In this document: positions 1 through 14,200 of the stretch, piece by piece
Numbering within the stretch: the first letter of the stretch is position 1
Layout of the letters: each line of letters begins with the position of its first letter
From: Undaria pinnatifida
Lineage: Eukaryota > Sar > Phaeophyceae > Laminariales > Alariaceae
NCBI GenBank assembly: GCA_012845835.1
Contig: JABAKD010000021.1
Span: 1,315,185-1,379,184 of the forward strand
Direction of reading: 5' to 3'
DNA length: 64,000 nucleotides
Translations under genes and position numbers: made by a program
The notes under the pieces: generated by a model
Seen by the model: the letters and a program-made list of their open reading frames with translations, nothing else
What the model was told of the DNA's origin: nothing
The model's database searches: none

Positions 1-164
1 GAGCAGCAGGATGACGTAGCGCTGATATGTGGTGCCGCACCTACCTCTCCTGTGTTTTATTTTACCCTGTTACTATCAATACTGACAAGTAAAAACGTTC
101 CACACTAATTCTAAGATGCTTGCACCAAAACGTGGGTGCAATTGCGAAGGCGTTGGCCCTTTTA

Positions 165-650
165 GGAACTTGATTCATCTTCATTATAGTGTGTAGACCA
201 AAAAGCGACGAGGGCGATCTAACCAAGCGTCTAGCAAAACCTTGAGGAAAACTGAGTATCGTCGTGCCTCACCGTTTGTCTCAGACTTGATTGTATCTTC
301 ATTATAGTGCACAGACAGAAAAGCGACGAGCGCGATCTAACCAAGCGTCTATGAAAAATACTTGAGGAAATCCGAGTATCGTCATGCCTCGCGCTTGTCT
401 CACGGACTTGATTGTATCTTGATTATAGTGTACAGACCGAAAAGCGACGAGCGCGATCTACCCAAGCTTGTAAGGAAAAAATCTTGGGGAAATCCGAGTA
501 TCGTCATGCCTCACGCTTGTCTCACAGACTTGATTGTATATCGATTATAGTGTACAGACCGAAAAGCAACGAGCGCGAGCTAACCAAGCGTGTGCGGGAA
601 AAGCTGGAGGAAATCCGAGTAGCATGCCATGCCTCGCGCATGTCTCACAG
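165..650. repeat. Tandem repeat, about 120-bp unit, four copies
   Basis: The block reading roughly cttgattgtatcttcattat, then gacc(g/a)aaaagcgacgagcgcgatctaaccaagcg and a cgagtatcgtcatgcctc end, recurs starting near 170, 290, 410 and 530. Copies differ by scattered substitutions. It lies upstream of the first visible NUP93 exon and has no coding signal. Confidence 0.8.
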
Positions 651-843
651 CGTCCTGCTTTGTAGTCCGAACACATCTCCTACACGGAGCAGCTATTTGA
701 TAGGAGTGCGTCATGTGGCCGATGTTGTAATCTTTCTTTTTTCCGTCAATTTTTGCGTCTCAAGTCCCAAAGGAGCTCTTAACCTCAGCAACCTATCCCA
801 CGCTAATCCCATGGGCGCGCTACGATGGAGGTGGCAGGTTTTG

Positions 844-1103
844 GACGTGCGCTACGATCGAGGTAGCACTTTTCGTCTGAAATTGTTTCTGAATGACTGG
901 GCTCCTTAACCCAAAATCGTCAGGAATAGGTCATTTTTCTCTTTTGCGTGATTCTCGTCGTGTACATAGGCCATGGGCTTTTTTGTCCGGTCTTGTAGCA
1001 GTTTTTTTCTTCTCCAAATCAGTTTTTGTCTTGGAGAGGCCTTAGGCTCCGAAATTGAGGTGCCTCAGAAAAAAAGTGGTGAACCTCTATCGTCGCACGC
1101 GTC
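844..1103 (+). mobile_element. MITE-like element with terminal inverted repeats, copy 1
   Basis: Begins gacgtgcgctacgatcgagg and ends with the reverse complement of that arm (cctctatcgtcgcacgcgtc). The interior carries family hallmarks seen in at least five other copies: ctccttaacccaaaatcgtc, a gtgattctcgt block, taggccatggg, and a caaatcagtttttg block. No transposase is present, so this is probably a non-autonomous DNA element. Confidence 0.75.
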
Positions 1104-1442
1104 TTTGTGGGCCAAATGGTATTTTAGTAGGACGCGCTTCTCAACTGAGCAACATCAAATATATTTGGAACCCGGTTTTTCCCCCTAGTGACGAATTGCC
1201 TGTAAACCTAGCCCGTGGGCTTGTCCATCGATCCTAGCCCTAACCCCAACCCTAATGTTTTGTCATGTTTATAGTTGAGCTTTGGGTGCGAAGTATGGAA
1301 CTCCCGAAGTGAAATTTTTCGGGGGGGAAATGGTCCACACGTACGTCTTAGCATACGTCTATGGTCCCGAATCCCGAAAAGCGGAAGCACAGTTTTTTCT
1401 AAGGAGGCGTATTTTTCGTTGTTTTGTGGCGCACCCCAGAGC

Positions 1443-4400
1443 ATGCTGGCGCGCAACAGGTTCGACCCCGAAGCTTTGGTGCGTGTGGTGAACGCCGTCC
1501 AGCTCAGGGTGGGCTTTCAGCCGCTTCAGCCCCTCGGAGAGACCGACATCGAGGTAAGATTCCATGATGTTGCGCGCTGGTGCTTTTTGTGCTCGCTGTC
1601 TTTATTGTTTCCTTTCCTTCGCCCGATCGTTGATTCCGCAATATGTTCGTTCCTTTGTGCAAGCGGGTTATTTCGTCTTGTTGTAAGTTGGTGTTATGGC
1701 GTCGTCATTTCGTTAGTTTGTTCGTGGGTTCCACGAGTCAGTGACGCATTATTTGACATTTCCAACCATTTCCCCCCAGTGGCGTCACTAGGGGGCACTC
1801 ATCGGTATATTATATTTCCTGTGGGTTAGGGTTAGGGTTAGGGTTAGGGTTGGGGTTGGGGTTAGGGTTGGGGTTAGGGTTAGGGTTGGGGTTTGGATTA
1901 GGATTAGGTTTAGGGTTGGGGTTGGGGTTGGGGTTAGGGTTGGGGTCAGGGTTGGGGTTAGGGTTGGGGTTAGGGTTAGGGTTGGGGTTAGGGTTGGGGT
2001 TGGGGTCAGGGTTAGGGTTAGGGCTAGGGTTAGCTCCCTCCATGGTGAAAAACACAACAATGCAAGACACCCCCACGAGTTTGCCGATGAGTCCGTTTTT
2101 TTTTTTTGCGTCCGTGGTGTCGTTCGCTTGTTCGTCGGTTTGTTGACTCCTTTGTTTTCGGTGTTTCGTTATTATTTGTCGGTTTCAGTCGGTTTCGTGA
2201 TATTTCGTTCGTTGGTTCGTTGGTTCGATCCTTGTTATCGTTCGCTTGTGATTCGGTTAGTCGGCGCCATGGTTTTGTTCGATCGCTCGTTATTGTGTTG
2301 CCTCTTGTGATGCCGTTCGCATGTCCTGGCTTCCGTATTTTTGTCGTTCTGGTCGTTGATCGTCGGCTTGGTTTCTTGGTTCAATGGTGTGGTTTGACTA
2401 TCTGATATTTTTGGTGTTTGTTGGCTCAACTTGTAATGGCTTGATTTTGTTGTTGTTCTTTCAGGGTTACCTTGGGCACCACCACGACATGATTGTGGCC
2501 ACGGCTATCGATGAGACAAGGAGGGCTGCTGAGGACCGATCTCTCGTCAGGCAGAGGGAGTGGGAAGTGGACTCCTGGCGCCAGACGAAGAAGGTATCAA
2601 TCCCTTCAGGTAGATCTGTGAATGAGCATGACTTGAGTCACCAACTAGTTTCTAGTCGGACTAATAGTCGTTTTCCTCAGCTGCCGACTATCCAACTTAC
2701 TGGGGGTTCTCATACTCGTGGGAAGGAAAAGATTGCGTTTTTTTTCGTCGGCGGGGCCCGCTTGGTCGGGGGAGGGCGGGAGGGGGGGGGGGGGGGGGGG
2801 AGGGGCTGATTCGGCTCGCTTCGCTCTCTTGGCTTTAGTCGGCAAGTCGGCACCCCATCAGCTGGTTTCGCCAGCCGACTTGCCGACTAAAGTCACTTAG
2901 TTGGCTAACGATACCGGTCGATTAGTTTAGTTGTAGTCGTGAAATCCCGCCGACTTGCAGCTCTACCTTAGAGGAAAAATCACCAATAAATGTGACGTTT
3001 CCAGCATCAACCATTCGAAGCAACGCGGGCTGTTTGGATTTTGGTGATACTCTCGGAGTATATTTTTTTGTGTCCGACCTGCAATCAAACAACAAGACGC
3101 ACGTCACGATGCCGTCCGTATTTAGGATGCCAGGAGACGGCACCTGGACCCCTTGACCGACGGCAATTTTCCAATAATTTACCTTGACTGACGCGAAACT
3201 ACTAGGTTTTACTGTGGAACGATCGGTTCGATACCCTTGACCGCTGAACGCTTTCCCTTGACTGACCGTCTCCCGACCTCCCTTGGTCCGTACAGCTGCG
3301 CACTGACTGAGACGGTGGATAACATCGCATTTGTCAGGTCTTTGGTCGCTATTTGGTCGCTATACGAAAGGGTCAAACCGTAAACGATATTTGCATGTGC
3401 ACGTTATGACGTATGGTAGGTAGCCGTATCTAAAGATGAGCATGGGGTTGCCATAGCATTATGTACTGCTGTGCCATGCGGTACTGCCGTGGTGTACTGC
3501 GTACTCTACGTTTCTGTGCTGTGCTGTGCTTGCCCTTCTCGATTAATCATGTCGTCTACTCTACTGTGTGCAGACACTACTGTTGTACCAGGTACACCTG
3601 TAGTATTGCTGGTGTCGACTATAACAGCAGTGTGTATCTGCTGTATATTTACTAGATGTCGTTTGGTTAACGACAACACTATTAACAGCGTGGAAGCGTG
3701 GTGACGCAAAGGTTCGTTTTCATCCATCCGCCGCTGGATTAATAAGAGTAATGTAACACTAAAGAGTACTGCTTTCATACCTATGTGTTATATCGTTTGC
3801 TCTTTTTTAGGCCCTAATGGGGGAGAGCACGAGCGAAGGCTGGTCTGCCAGCGACGTCCCTCGAGGCGCTTCCCAGTCGGCACCGGGAGCGGCTTCCGAC
3901 GAGGCCGGCCGACTACACCCTACGAACCCGAGACCTGAGCAGGTACTTACATCATTTGGTCAAGCCTGGGGCCCGATAATTTTGCGAAGTGCACCCCTCT
4001 TACCCTCTGTCTCTTCTAATTGGTATTGTTGTCCTCCAGTATATTATCGTATAATAAAGGACATGCACTATACATGTATTCGATCAACGGACGCAAAACA
4101 TAGACAGGCTGCCTACACACACACCCTCCCATGCACTGGATTCTGGCTACGAGTTCATGCGAAAAAACAACAACGACCTCCCGCTGCTCCTTGCCCCTGC
4201 GTTTTTTGGTGACAGTCGCTTGCGGTGTACGAGACCCCCTCAGAGGGGGTTGTTCCTCCTGTCTCGGACAAGCCTGCGGCGCCGCCGGTGGCTAGCAGGC
4301 TGACTGCGCTAGAGGCGGGCCACGCGGCGGTTATTCGCAACCTCAACGACACGGTATGGGATTTGGAACATGAGAACGGGGAGGGGAGGGGGGGGGGGGG

Positions 4401-7400
4401 GGGGTTATTCGGTGGGGGAGAACAATGGGAGGAGGAGCAGCAGCAGCAGATCGGTAGTGATCCCTCTGTAGCGCCGGTATGTGCCAGCCGGAAACTCGGG
4501 CCCTCTGGCGGCAACTCTCATGCGGCCACTGCTGATTATTCTCTCCCGTGCAAAGCGATTTAACGCGTGCTTTAGCGGGCAACCGGCGCTACTCCGCCGG
4601 TACCTGTGTTGCAGTAGTTGTTGCGGTGGTAGGAGTAGGAGTAGTAGTGATAACGTTTTGGTGGGGCCAAGGCCTCTCATGTGTAACTATTACCAGGAAT
4701 GTACTAGGTTTGGTCTAGGGAGGGTTATACTCATTTTTTGCATAGCCTTGGCCCATAGGACCCTAGACCCTCGCATCCCTACCATGCCGGGACGGAGCAT
4801 GTCGGGTTTTCACCGACCAGGCGCATCTCGCTTGCACCAAGCGCGAAGCGCCTTGAGGTGTCCGGCGAGTCGCATGAAGGGTGAGCTGCATCGTTCTAGA
4901 CCCCCCTGAGAGGAGAACTTTTCCCGCACCTTGTGCGTAATTTCTCACGTATCGCGTGTCCACCTGAAGTGTACTAGGCTCAGTGTTGGGAGGCGGCCAG
5001 TCAAGGCGTCAAACATCGGGCTCCTGTGTCAGCATCCGTGGTTACCGCCGTGTGCTACACCTCAAGCCCGCTTTGTGCCTTTTCGCCCAAAAATCGTGTC
5101 GTTTCATCAGGACGATAAGTTCCCGCTCGCGAGTAATCTCGCCGCATCTGCAGGCAACGTGGTCCTCCCCGGGGTGAAGAACGGTCCGGAGTTCGCCTAC
5201 TACAACGCCTGGAAAATTCTGCGGTGCGTCGGTCGTTGCGGTTTGTTTTGAACGCGCTTTTCGTATGTCCGCTTCGGCGGTTTAGTTTTGATGCCGGGCA
5301 CACAAGAAGCGCAGCGATATAGCGACAGCCACGGCGGGTAGTGCGTACCGACCTATTTTTTTTTGTATGCTGGTGGCCCGAAGTAACAGCACCACCTGAC
5401 CTCGGTCGGGGCTCCTGCGGGCAGATATTAACCCCATCAGCCATTTTCTGCAACATGATTTTTTGCACGGCTTGTTTTTGTTTTGTGTCCTGACAGGGCT
5501 ATGCTAGAGGCGGAGGGGTGGGAAGCCCGCGGGGACAGCACGCCTCGTTCTCGTCTCGACGGCACCCTGGCCTTCCTACAGAATCAGTTCCAGGAGTTGA
5601 TGGAAGACAAGGTAGGCGTTTACGCAGGGGGGCTGGGTTTGTAGACTACATACACTAACTGTAAGCACGTCTGGGCTGGTCGGTGTTGCTTGCGCGGTGG
5701 ATCGCTCGTATTTTATTTTTCTTTGGTTTTCAACTGGTTTTGACTAGTATTTTGCATGTTATGCCTGGTACCGCTGATATCACTGACAGGAACGCCGGCG
5801 TTCCATCTTTTGAAGTTAAGACGCACCCGGGATGTTAAGACGAGCCACACCCCGAAGAAAGGGGAACCTTGTAATCATATTGTAGACCCCGTCAGCTGCG
5901 AGTTCGACCTGTGCTGAGTGGTTGATTCTCAGCTTCGAGAGCGGCTTTGTTTATATGTTCGCACAAGAGTTGATAGGTATTATGATACTTAAAAGTACGG
6001 TGTTTGCTATGTCCAACCTCTTTTGGGTTGAAAAATAAGTCTGGAAAAACTCTATATTGGGTTGGAAAAAATGTAAAACTTGCATTGAAACCGACGAATG
6101 TCGTGTAACCCACGGCCAACCAACCCACGAAAATATTAGATGTTGTCTGTAGAAAATGTAGAAAAAAATGGTATGGAAGCATATTTCTTGAACATATTTT
6201 TCGCTGATTTCTCGTGCGTTGGGTTGGCTATGGGTATTTGACGTTCGACGGTTCAATACTAGTATTATATGTTTTCCTATCTAACCCCTGCACAACCGAA
6301 GTTGTTCCATCGCAAACACCCTAAGACGAATATGTGGGTTGACGGCACTCTTGCCCCTTGACGGACGGCCGTCAAGGAAGGAACTCCACACACTAAAAGC
6401 AGTATGATAAGTCCAAAGACGCCTTGACGGGTCAAAACTAGACCGTCAACCGACATCTCCGCCCTAAACTCCGCATTCTAAAAGTAGGATGATAAGTCCT
6501 AAGACGCCTTGACGAATCAAAACTAGACGGCCAACCGACATCTTCGCCCTCATACGTTGCTGGGGCGATTTCCGACACATTTTTATTTATTTTTTTGCTC
6601 ATCCCTTTGATTGTATTCGCGCTGGCACTACGGCGGTGTCAATTTTGTTAAATTTTTCAGAACACGCGTCAGCTGGTAGTTCGACAACGTTAGGCTCGAT
6701 ACTCATCTTTGCAAGCTGCGTGACACACCGGCGGCTCGTTCTTTTCATGTGTATCCTCCGTTGAATACATCGTGACTCCTACGGATGTTTGTCATTTGTT
6801 CATGAGCCGAAGACGCCGTACAAGCGTGCTGCGTATACCAGGCAGTTTACGGTGTGATGCCGTACCCGCGTCGACGGCACTCTGGCCTTCATGCAGGTTC
6901 AGTTCCTGGAGTTGATGGAAGGAAAAGGTTGGCGTTACTCGTGATAAAATCGCACGAGTACCATGCCAACTATCTCCTGGTTTCGTATCGTAAAAGCAGC
7001 GTCATAAACACTATCACTACCATTACTCTTAACCCCCTTAGCGCCCCGAAATCTCTCCCTATACCAACTTCAAGTAGATTTGTTTCCAAAATGGGTTCCA
7101 GTTATGTAGGCGTTGACCCTCTTGGGATTTGAGAGGGAAAATATCAGGGATTTGTACGGGTCAGCTCATTCCTCGCGGGTCGGGTCGGGTCGTTTCGGGT
7201 CGTTTCGGGTCGGGTCGGGTCGGGTCGGGTCGGGTCGGGTCGGGTCGGGTCGGGTCGGGTCGGGTCGGGTCGGGTTGGGTCGGGTCGGGTCGGGTCGGGT
7301 CGGGTCGGGTCGGGTCGGGTCAGAGTGACCCGACCCTACCCGTGAGATATGAAACCCTCCTGACCCCACTTGACCCGCCCGGTGAGGTTTCGAACACCTC

Positions 7401-10400
7401 TTGACCCGACCCGACTCGACCCGCAATATTTTGGAAACCGAACGGGTCGGGTCATGACCCGCGAAAACCCTGAAGAATAAGACGGAAAATGTTGATAATT
7501 ACATCATCGACCACATGAAACAATCCGGGCTGCTGGCGTAGGGGGTGGTTGCTTTACGCCCGAGCCGCCTCTACCGCAGTTCTAATTTATTTGTGTAGGA
7601 CAAATTGTGGAAATCGGGGAAGTTGGTTTGGCCCACGTGTGCTCCCAGTATTCCGAGAAGGAAGACATCAAAACTGCCCCAGTAACTACTCTAAATTGTC
7701 ACCCTGACCCAACCCAACCCCCGGCCCCAACTCTACACATAGAACTTTGTCTGAAAATATTCGCCTTTTTTTGTTTTTTGTTGAAAATGATGGACCATAT
7801 TAAACGTCCTCTGTCAAAGCTTTCCCCGGCTTCCATACTTTATCCTGCTATGCGCGGCGATAAGAAATGCAGACATCTCGTGAAGGCTTGTGTTGCGTGC
7901 CGTACGATCCATCGGCTTTGTTCCTTTGATACGGCCGTGCGTCTACATTGCTTTGGTTTCGACTTTGAGGTCACGAAAGGGTGAATTGATTTCGTGCAGT
8001 CAGTGCCTGTTGAAACACGAGTATTCCACCACTATTCATTGTTTCTCTACTGCCACTTCAGTTGTTTTGTGAGTAGGTGGACATGGTGGGGGAAGCGGGG
8101 ATGGTAGACGCGCCTCCCCCGGGAGGATACCGCCACCGGCACCACTATTAGTTGTTTTTCTACCACCGCTAGTAGCTAGTATTCTATCACCACCGTTTTT
8201 TTGTCCTGTAGGTGAAGAAGGTGAAAGCAGTGGGGACGGTAGACGCGTCTTCTCGGGGGGGGGGGTACCGCCACCGGCACCACTTTTGGTGGTTTTCCTA
8301 CTAACTCCATTTACGATTTTTTCAAGCACGAAATACCAACACTCTAAGTTGATATGCCTCCAATATTATTTGTTTGTACTCACTCTACCACCACCATTTA
8401 TCGATTTTCTACCACCAATGCTAATAGACTTTCTACCACCACTCTTGATTGTTTTTCGTGCAGGTGAAAAAGGCGAGAGAAGCTGGAACGGTAGACGCCT
8501 CCTCTAGGGGAGATACCGCCACCGGCCTCCCGCCCAAAGTCCGGACCTTCATGCGCCTCGACAGGCAGGGGAAGGTGAGGGTGCTGGCCGTGATGGCGTG
8601 ATGGTGGTAGCTTTTGTGGTGATGGCAGTGCTAGTGGTGGTGAAGGCAGTGGTATATTAGTGATGGTGATGGTGGCGGTGGTGGTGGTAGTGGTGTTGGC
8701 GGTGGGCAGGGTCAGGCCGCGATGTCTTGCGGTGTTTCTGTTGCGTGCCGTTTTTGATTCTGCCGTGTACGACCGGATTCTACCGCGTGCTACCGGACAT
8801 TTACGGGATGACCTGGTGGACATGGGAGAGGTATTCAACGATGACAGCATACTGGACATAGTGCTGGAAGGACTCACGGATGAATACCTGCAAATATAAT
8901 ACAGCGCCGAAGCAGATGATGACTTCACACTCGACCGAGCTGTGATAACAATGCGTAATATGTACGCCAATAGAGCTATGCGAAACGGGCCTTCGCGAAA
9001 AATGGTGGTGATGGTGGTGGTGGTCGTAGTGGTGGTGGTGGTGGTCGTGATGGCGTGATGATTGTGGTGGCCGTGATGGCGTGATGGAGGTGATGGTGGT
9101 GGTGGTGGGGGTGGTAGCTTTAGTGGTGGTGAAGGCGGTGGTATATTAGTGATGGTGATGATGGGAGTGGTGGTGGTGAGGTGGTGAGGTGGTTGTGATG
9201 AGGTTGTGGTGATAGTGATGGTGACCGTGATGGGGATGGTGGTGGCTGTCGTGGTCCTAGTTGTGGTGGTAGTGCCGCTCAATGCTTCTCGTATCCCGTC
9301 CGTGTGCGCTGCACAATTGTTTTGCGATATCACCTCGTTTGCGCGGGCCACACGCACGAGGTTGGCGCTTCTCATCTGCGCCGTTTCGTGTCCTTTCATG
9401 GTTGTTTCATTCAAGCTTTTGTGTTTTGGCGTTATGTGATGGGGTTTCGTGGTTCGCGTGCTTGAAGCGCCCCTCCACCCCCTGCCACTCTATGCTTATC
9501 CATACCTCTAGCATTTTCCCTCGCTTCGTTTTCGTGTTGCGTTTGGCGTCTGCAGCTTCCGTGTTGACATGCGCCTCTTTTTGGTTGTTCTTCATCTTTC
9601 CATGTTGCGGTTGGGGGCGCTTTTCGTACTCAATTGTTGCATTTTGTTGCGGTTCGGTTCTCCCATGCGTTTTCGCTGTCCCTTTTTTCTTTATTTTTTT
9701 TCGTGCTGTATCAGTTCACCGGGGAAGGTGGTCCGATCCTGGAGGGGCTTCCGGTGTGGCCGCAAATGTATCTTTGCTTGCGCTGTGGAGGGAGAGAGGA
9801 CGCTGCGGACGTTGCTCTTGCGGCGAGTGCTTCCCCGCAAAACGCTTCGTGTAACGCACAAGGTAAAATGGAGAGCACCCGAACCGCGGCTCGCGTCATG
9901 ACCCTTGAACGGCCCTGGTAAATGGTGATGGTGATTGTAGGGTAGGGCAGGGAGTCTTCAATGCGCTGATGGAACAAATCAAGTCGCGGTTAGTATGTTC
10001 CACGACAGGCGCTACGGCAAAGGTTCACCAATCCTTGTTTTTCCTGCGGCTCCTATGATGATCGATGAGCTCCATATTTTTTCTCATGCCTTCTAAGGCA
10101 AGAACTAATTTTGGCCGCGTGCTACGATAGAGGCGCACCACTTTTTTTTCTGCAAGGTTCCAGAATTTGGGAGCTTACGACACTCTCCCAAAAACTGATT
10201 TTTTGGAGAAAAAATAAAACTGTTACGTATCACACCGGATGAAAAGTCCCATGGCCTGAGTACATAGCGAGAATCATGAATGCCAAAAAAAAAAAATGGC
10301 TTGTTTCCGACGATTTTGGGTTAAGAAACCCCACCGTTCAGAAACCGTTTTGAGACGAAAAGTGCTACCAGGTATCTCTTATCGTAGCAGGCGTCTTTTT

Positions 10401-11187
10401 TTTGTCGAGCAAACTGAAAGTGCAACCTGAGGAACGAGACCATGGCCTGCGCGTACGAAAGTAAATATATTGCGAAACAAGAACGGTGACGTTCCGACGA
10501 TGTTTTTGAGGTTGAGGAGCCCCGTCGTTCGGAAAGTAGTTTCGCCAAAAAACGGTATACCGTAATGTCTCTGTCGGAGCACGCGTCCCACGACAGCTCG
10601 TGACGGAAAACAGGTGGAATCTAGGTGATGGAGACTAGTGCTACTGTTGTCTGTCGGTTGTGTGAAACCCTAATGCGTAACGGGGTTGGCTGCGTAAAGT
10701 GGCAGTCCATGATTTTGTGGCGATATGTGTACCTGGCAATTGAGATGTGCTGGTGTGTGTTTCAGATATTGTGTAGTGTTTGGCCATCACGCGGTTTTGC
10801 ACGACATGTCCATGATTTGGTGACGAGGTGGTCGTGGCATATGGTATGTGCTGGTGCTCATACCTGATATTTGTAGTGTTGGCCATCACGCGGTCTTTCA
10901 TGGCATGCCCATGATAATGTGGCGATATGGGTGTGATATAATTGGTTTGTGCTGGTGTATATACCTGGTACCAGATATTTGTGAGTTGTAATGTTTGGCC
11001 ATCACGCAGTCTTTCATAAAATGTCCATAATTTTTGTGACGAGATAGTTGTTGTTGTTAATATTACTATTACTGTTGATTGTTTCTGTTGTTGTTCTTGT
11101 TGTTATTGTTGCTGTTGTTGTTTTTGTTGTTGTTGTCGTTATTGTTGTTGTTGTCGTTGTTGTCGTTGTCGTTGTCGTCGTCGTTGT

Positions 11188-11222
<35 letters not shown>

Positions 11223-14200
11223 CTGTTGTTGCTGTTACTTTTGTAGTTGTTGTTCTCACATTAGGTCGCATATTGAAGCCCGTGGTCATGGGACAGGCTC
11301 CAGTCACTCTGGAGCTGAGGAATACCCCAGGGAAAAAAACGCAAACAAACCAAAGGTGGTACACGCATATATCACAGCTGACGCAATTCATGCCTCCGCC
11401 AGAAACACATACAAGGTGAAATCGGGAGTCAGCCTACGATGTGCCAGGTCCACACTGGTGCATACGTCTCTCTAATCGCGCCTGGAAAAACCGACTGTAC
11501 CGCTTGCCATCCGAGAAAGACTACCACGTATATATTACACGTAGTACCTATCACTACGCATACGCACGCCAGATGCAAGTCAATATATGGTATGTGTTGG
11601 TGTGTATACGAGACATTTGTGGTTTTTGGCCACCACGCAGTCTTCAATTCTGTTTAAGCTCAGCTGTTTGCCTTCTTCGCTCTGCGCCGCTCAAATTGGT
11701 CGACGGTCGGTGCCCGCTCAGAAATGGAGCTCCTAGAGAAGGTGGCCTCGGAGCTGAGGGAGCCCGGGAAGGGAGGGGAAGAGGTCGTCCCCTTCATCCA
11801 ACAGATGTTTCACAGGTTAGTGATGGAGATCAGATATCGAAAGACAATCGAGTTCGATACGATGCCGATAATATAAAATGATGCTCGATACGATTTCGAT
11901 GTCAGATACCTTATAATTCAATATTCGTTTTTTTTTTATTATTATTATCCGCCGGTGCATGGGGAAAAATAAAAGCTCAAGCTCACCACACTTTCACGTA
12001 CTTTCATACACGTCGTGTATCGATTTAATTCATTTGCATTCGCAATCCAGCTGGCTTTCTGGCGTGTCCTTCGGTTCCCATGATAGCGATAGCGATAGCG
12101 TCAGCTCTCCCTACCGGCGGTCCCCGTTACTACTCCGGCAGCGCAAGCTATAGTTGTATAATACGGACGCGTGAGTATGTCGACCCGGCCTGACCCCTGA
12201 CGGTCTGACCCCGCTGAGGTTCAGGTGCGGTGGAGATAGCCACCCGGAACGGTGTCATACCGGGTAGAATGGGACTTGCGCAAGCTCACCCACTAGCAAA
12301 ACCCCCGGCCATGGGAGAGCAGCCTTCCAACGGACTTGGTCCAGTTAGTTACGGTCTACCCTACCCATTCGGGCGTTGGTCCTCGGAGACATCGAATTTT
12401 CGTTCAGCACCGTACAAGCGTATGCATCACGGGGAGGGGACTCCACGGAATGGAGGGCGAAACACGCTCGATACATGCAATACAGTAGGCGTCCCTCGAT
12501 AAGGCGGTATCCCCATCGTACAAGGCGGTTAAAGTTACTTGGCGCGACTGGGGAATTGCGCACATAAACCTGGAACGAATAAGGCGGGTTTCCCCGATAA
12601 GGCGGCCACAGTGCTCTGGCACGCCACCGCTTTACTGGGAAACCCCTATAGAGTGCTGCTACATAGTTTTTGATGTACGGTAGTGGTCCCTTTATAGTGC
12701 CGGTATGTGCACTATAGAGGGAAACACCGGCACTATGGAGGCAACCGGCACGACTCCGCATAATGGCACTGCTGGTTTTATCCATATTTATAAGAATATT
12801 TCAAGGACGTCAGGTTGTGAGTTCGACGAATTTAGGGTCAATACTCATCTTTGCAAGCTGCGTTGTCGATATATACTTGTAATATACTATGTGGGTGAGT
12901 TTTTCTTTATGGGAGGGGCCCTATTATATTCTTTTGAAATACATATATATATTTATATATTTTGTTTTTCTCCATTATGATGGTTGGTATTGGTATTTTT
13001 ACTCTCTGCCAAGCAATTTCACAGGCAATCCAGGCTACTTGCTGTACGGGGGGTACCCCCAATTTTCACTACCGGGTCAAAGCCAGAAAAGGGTATACCT
13101 CTGATCAAGGCTGCGGTAGGGGGGGTACCCCAATTTTCGCTCCCGGGTCAAAGCCAAAAAACGGTATACCTCTGCTACGGTAATGGGGGTACCCCTAATT
13201 TTCGCTCCCGGGTCAAAGCCAAAAAAGGGTATACCTCTGATCAAGGCTGCGGTAGAGGGGGTACCCCAAATTTTCACTACCGGGTCAAAGCCAAATAACG
13301 GTATGGGACAGCAACTGGTGTATCGAATATGAATGGGAGCTTTCGTTCCGCATCAGAAATAGCACGGGGGTGCCGTGTTGGACGTCGCAACGCGCTCGAT
13401 GTGTATATACAATACGATATATCGGAATATCGACGATTCGATATATCGAAAACTTTGATATGGCGGAATCTCGACGGTTCGATATATCGGAAACTTTCAA
13501 ACTTCGATCTGTCTACCAGCCGTTATGAGGTGTCGTGCAGGATATGTATGTAAGAGATTATCTTCAAAGAGCAACAACGCGCGACCGGAGTATCACACAG
13601 CTTGCCAAGATGAGTATCGAGCCTTAAATTGACGGAACTCATCAACTAGCTGACGTACTTGGAGCTTCTTTTTTTTCTTGTTAAAAGCCCTTATCCAACC
13701 CTAGAAACGCGTGCAAATCGCACGGCTTCTACTCCCACCCGGTGATATGAGCTATTGGTAGACCTGACGTATTTGAAATGTATTTTTTACGAGCGCTTAT
13801 AGCCGTAAGATCGTTAGCTAGACCATGGAAATCGTACGGCTCCCACCCGATAACATGAGCTATTAGTAGTAGAGCATGCAGATCTTCCGTAAATGATCTA
13901 TAGATCATCACGTGGGGATAGCTCATCTGTACGACCAGTGAAAAGGTTCGATTTCTACGTCGGAACAAACCTGTGCCTTGTATTGCGTATCGTGTACCCT
14001 TATTGCACCTTGTGTTCTGTGCCGTGTCTTTTTCCATGTAAGTTGTACCCTGTGGTGTTTTTATGTAGCATGTAACTGGCAACTGGCAACTTAAATCCTT
14101 TGCATTCTCCCCTGTATCTCGAATCCTACTGCTGTGTATCGTACCATGTATTGTGTACGGTTCGACTGCATGCCTTGCGTACTACTGCTGTCGTGTACGG

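Noticed and set aside
1823-2034. Chromosome end
   Set aside because: Gene exons lie on both sides of the TTAGGG tract, so it is interstitial.
7113-7426. Gly/Arg/Ser and Pro/Thr/Asp repeat proteins
   Set aside because: Pure (GGGTC)n read in different frames; no start context or splice support.
8398-9414. 338-codon minus-strand frame rich in Thr/Ile/Pro
   Set aside because: It is a read-through of GTG/CAC microsatellites antisense to NUP93 exon 7 and a Gag fragment; no domain, and composition follows the repeat.
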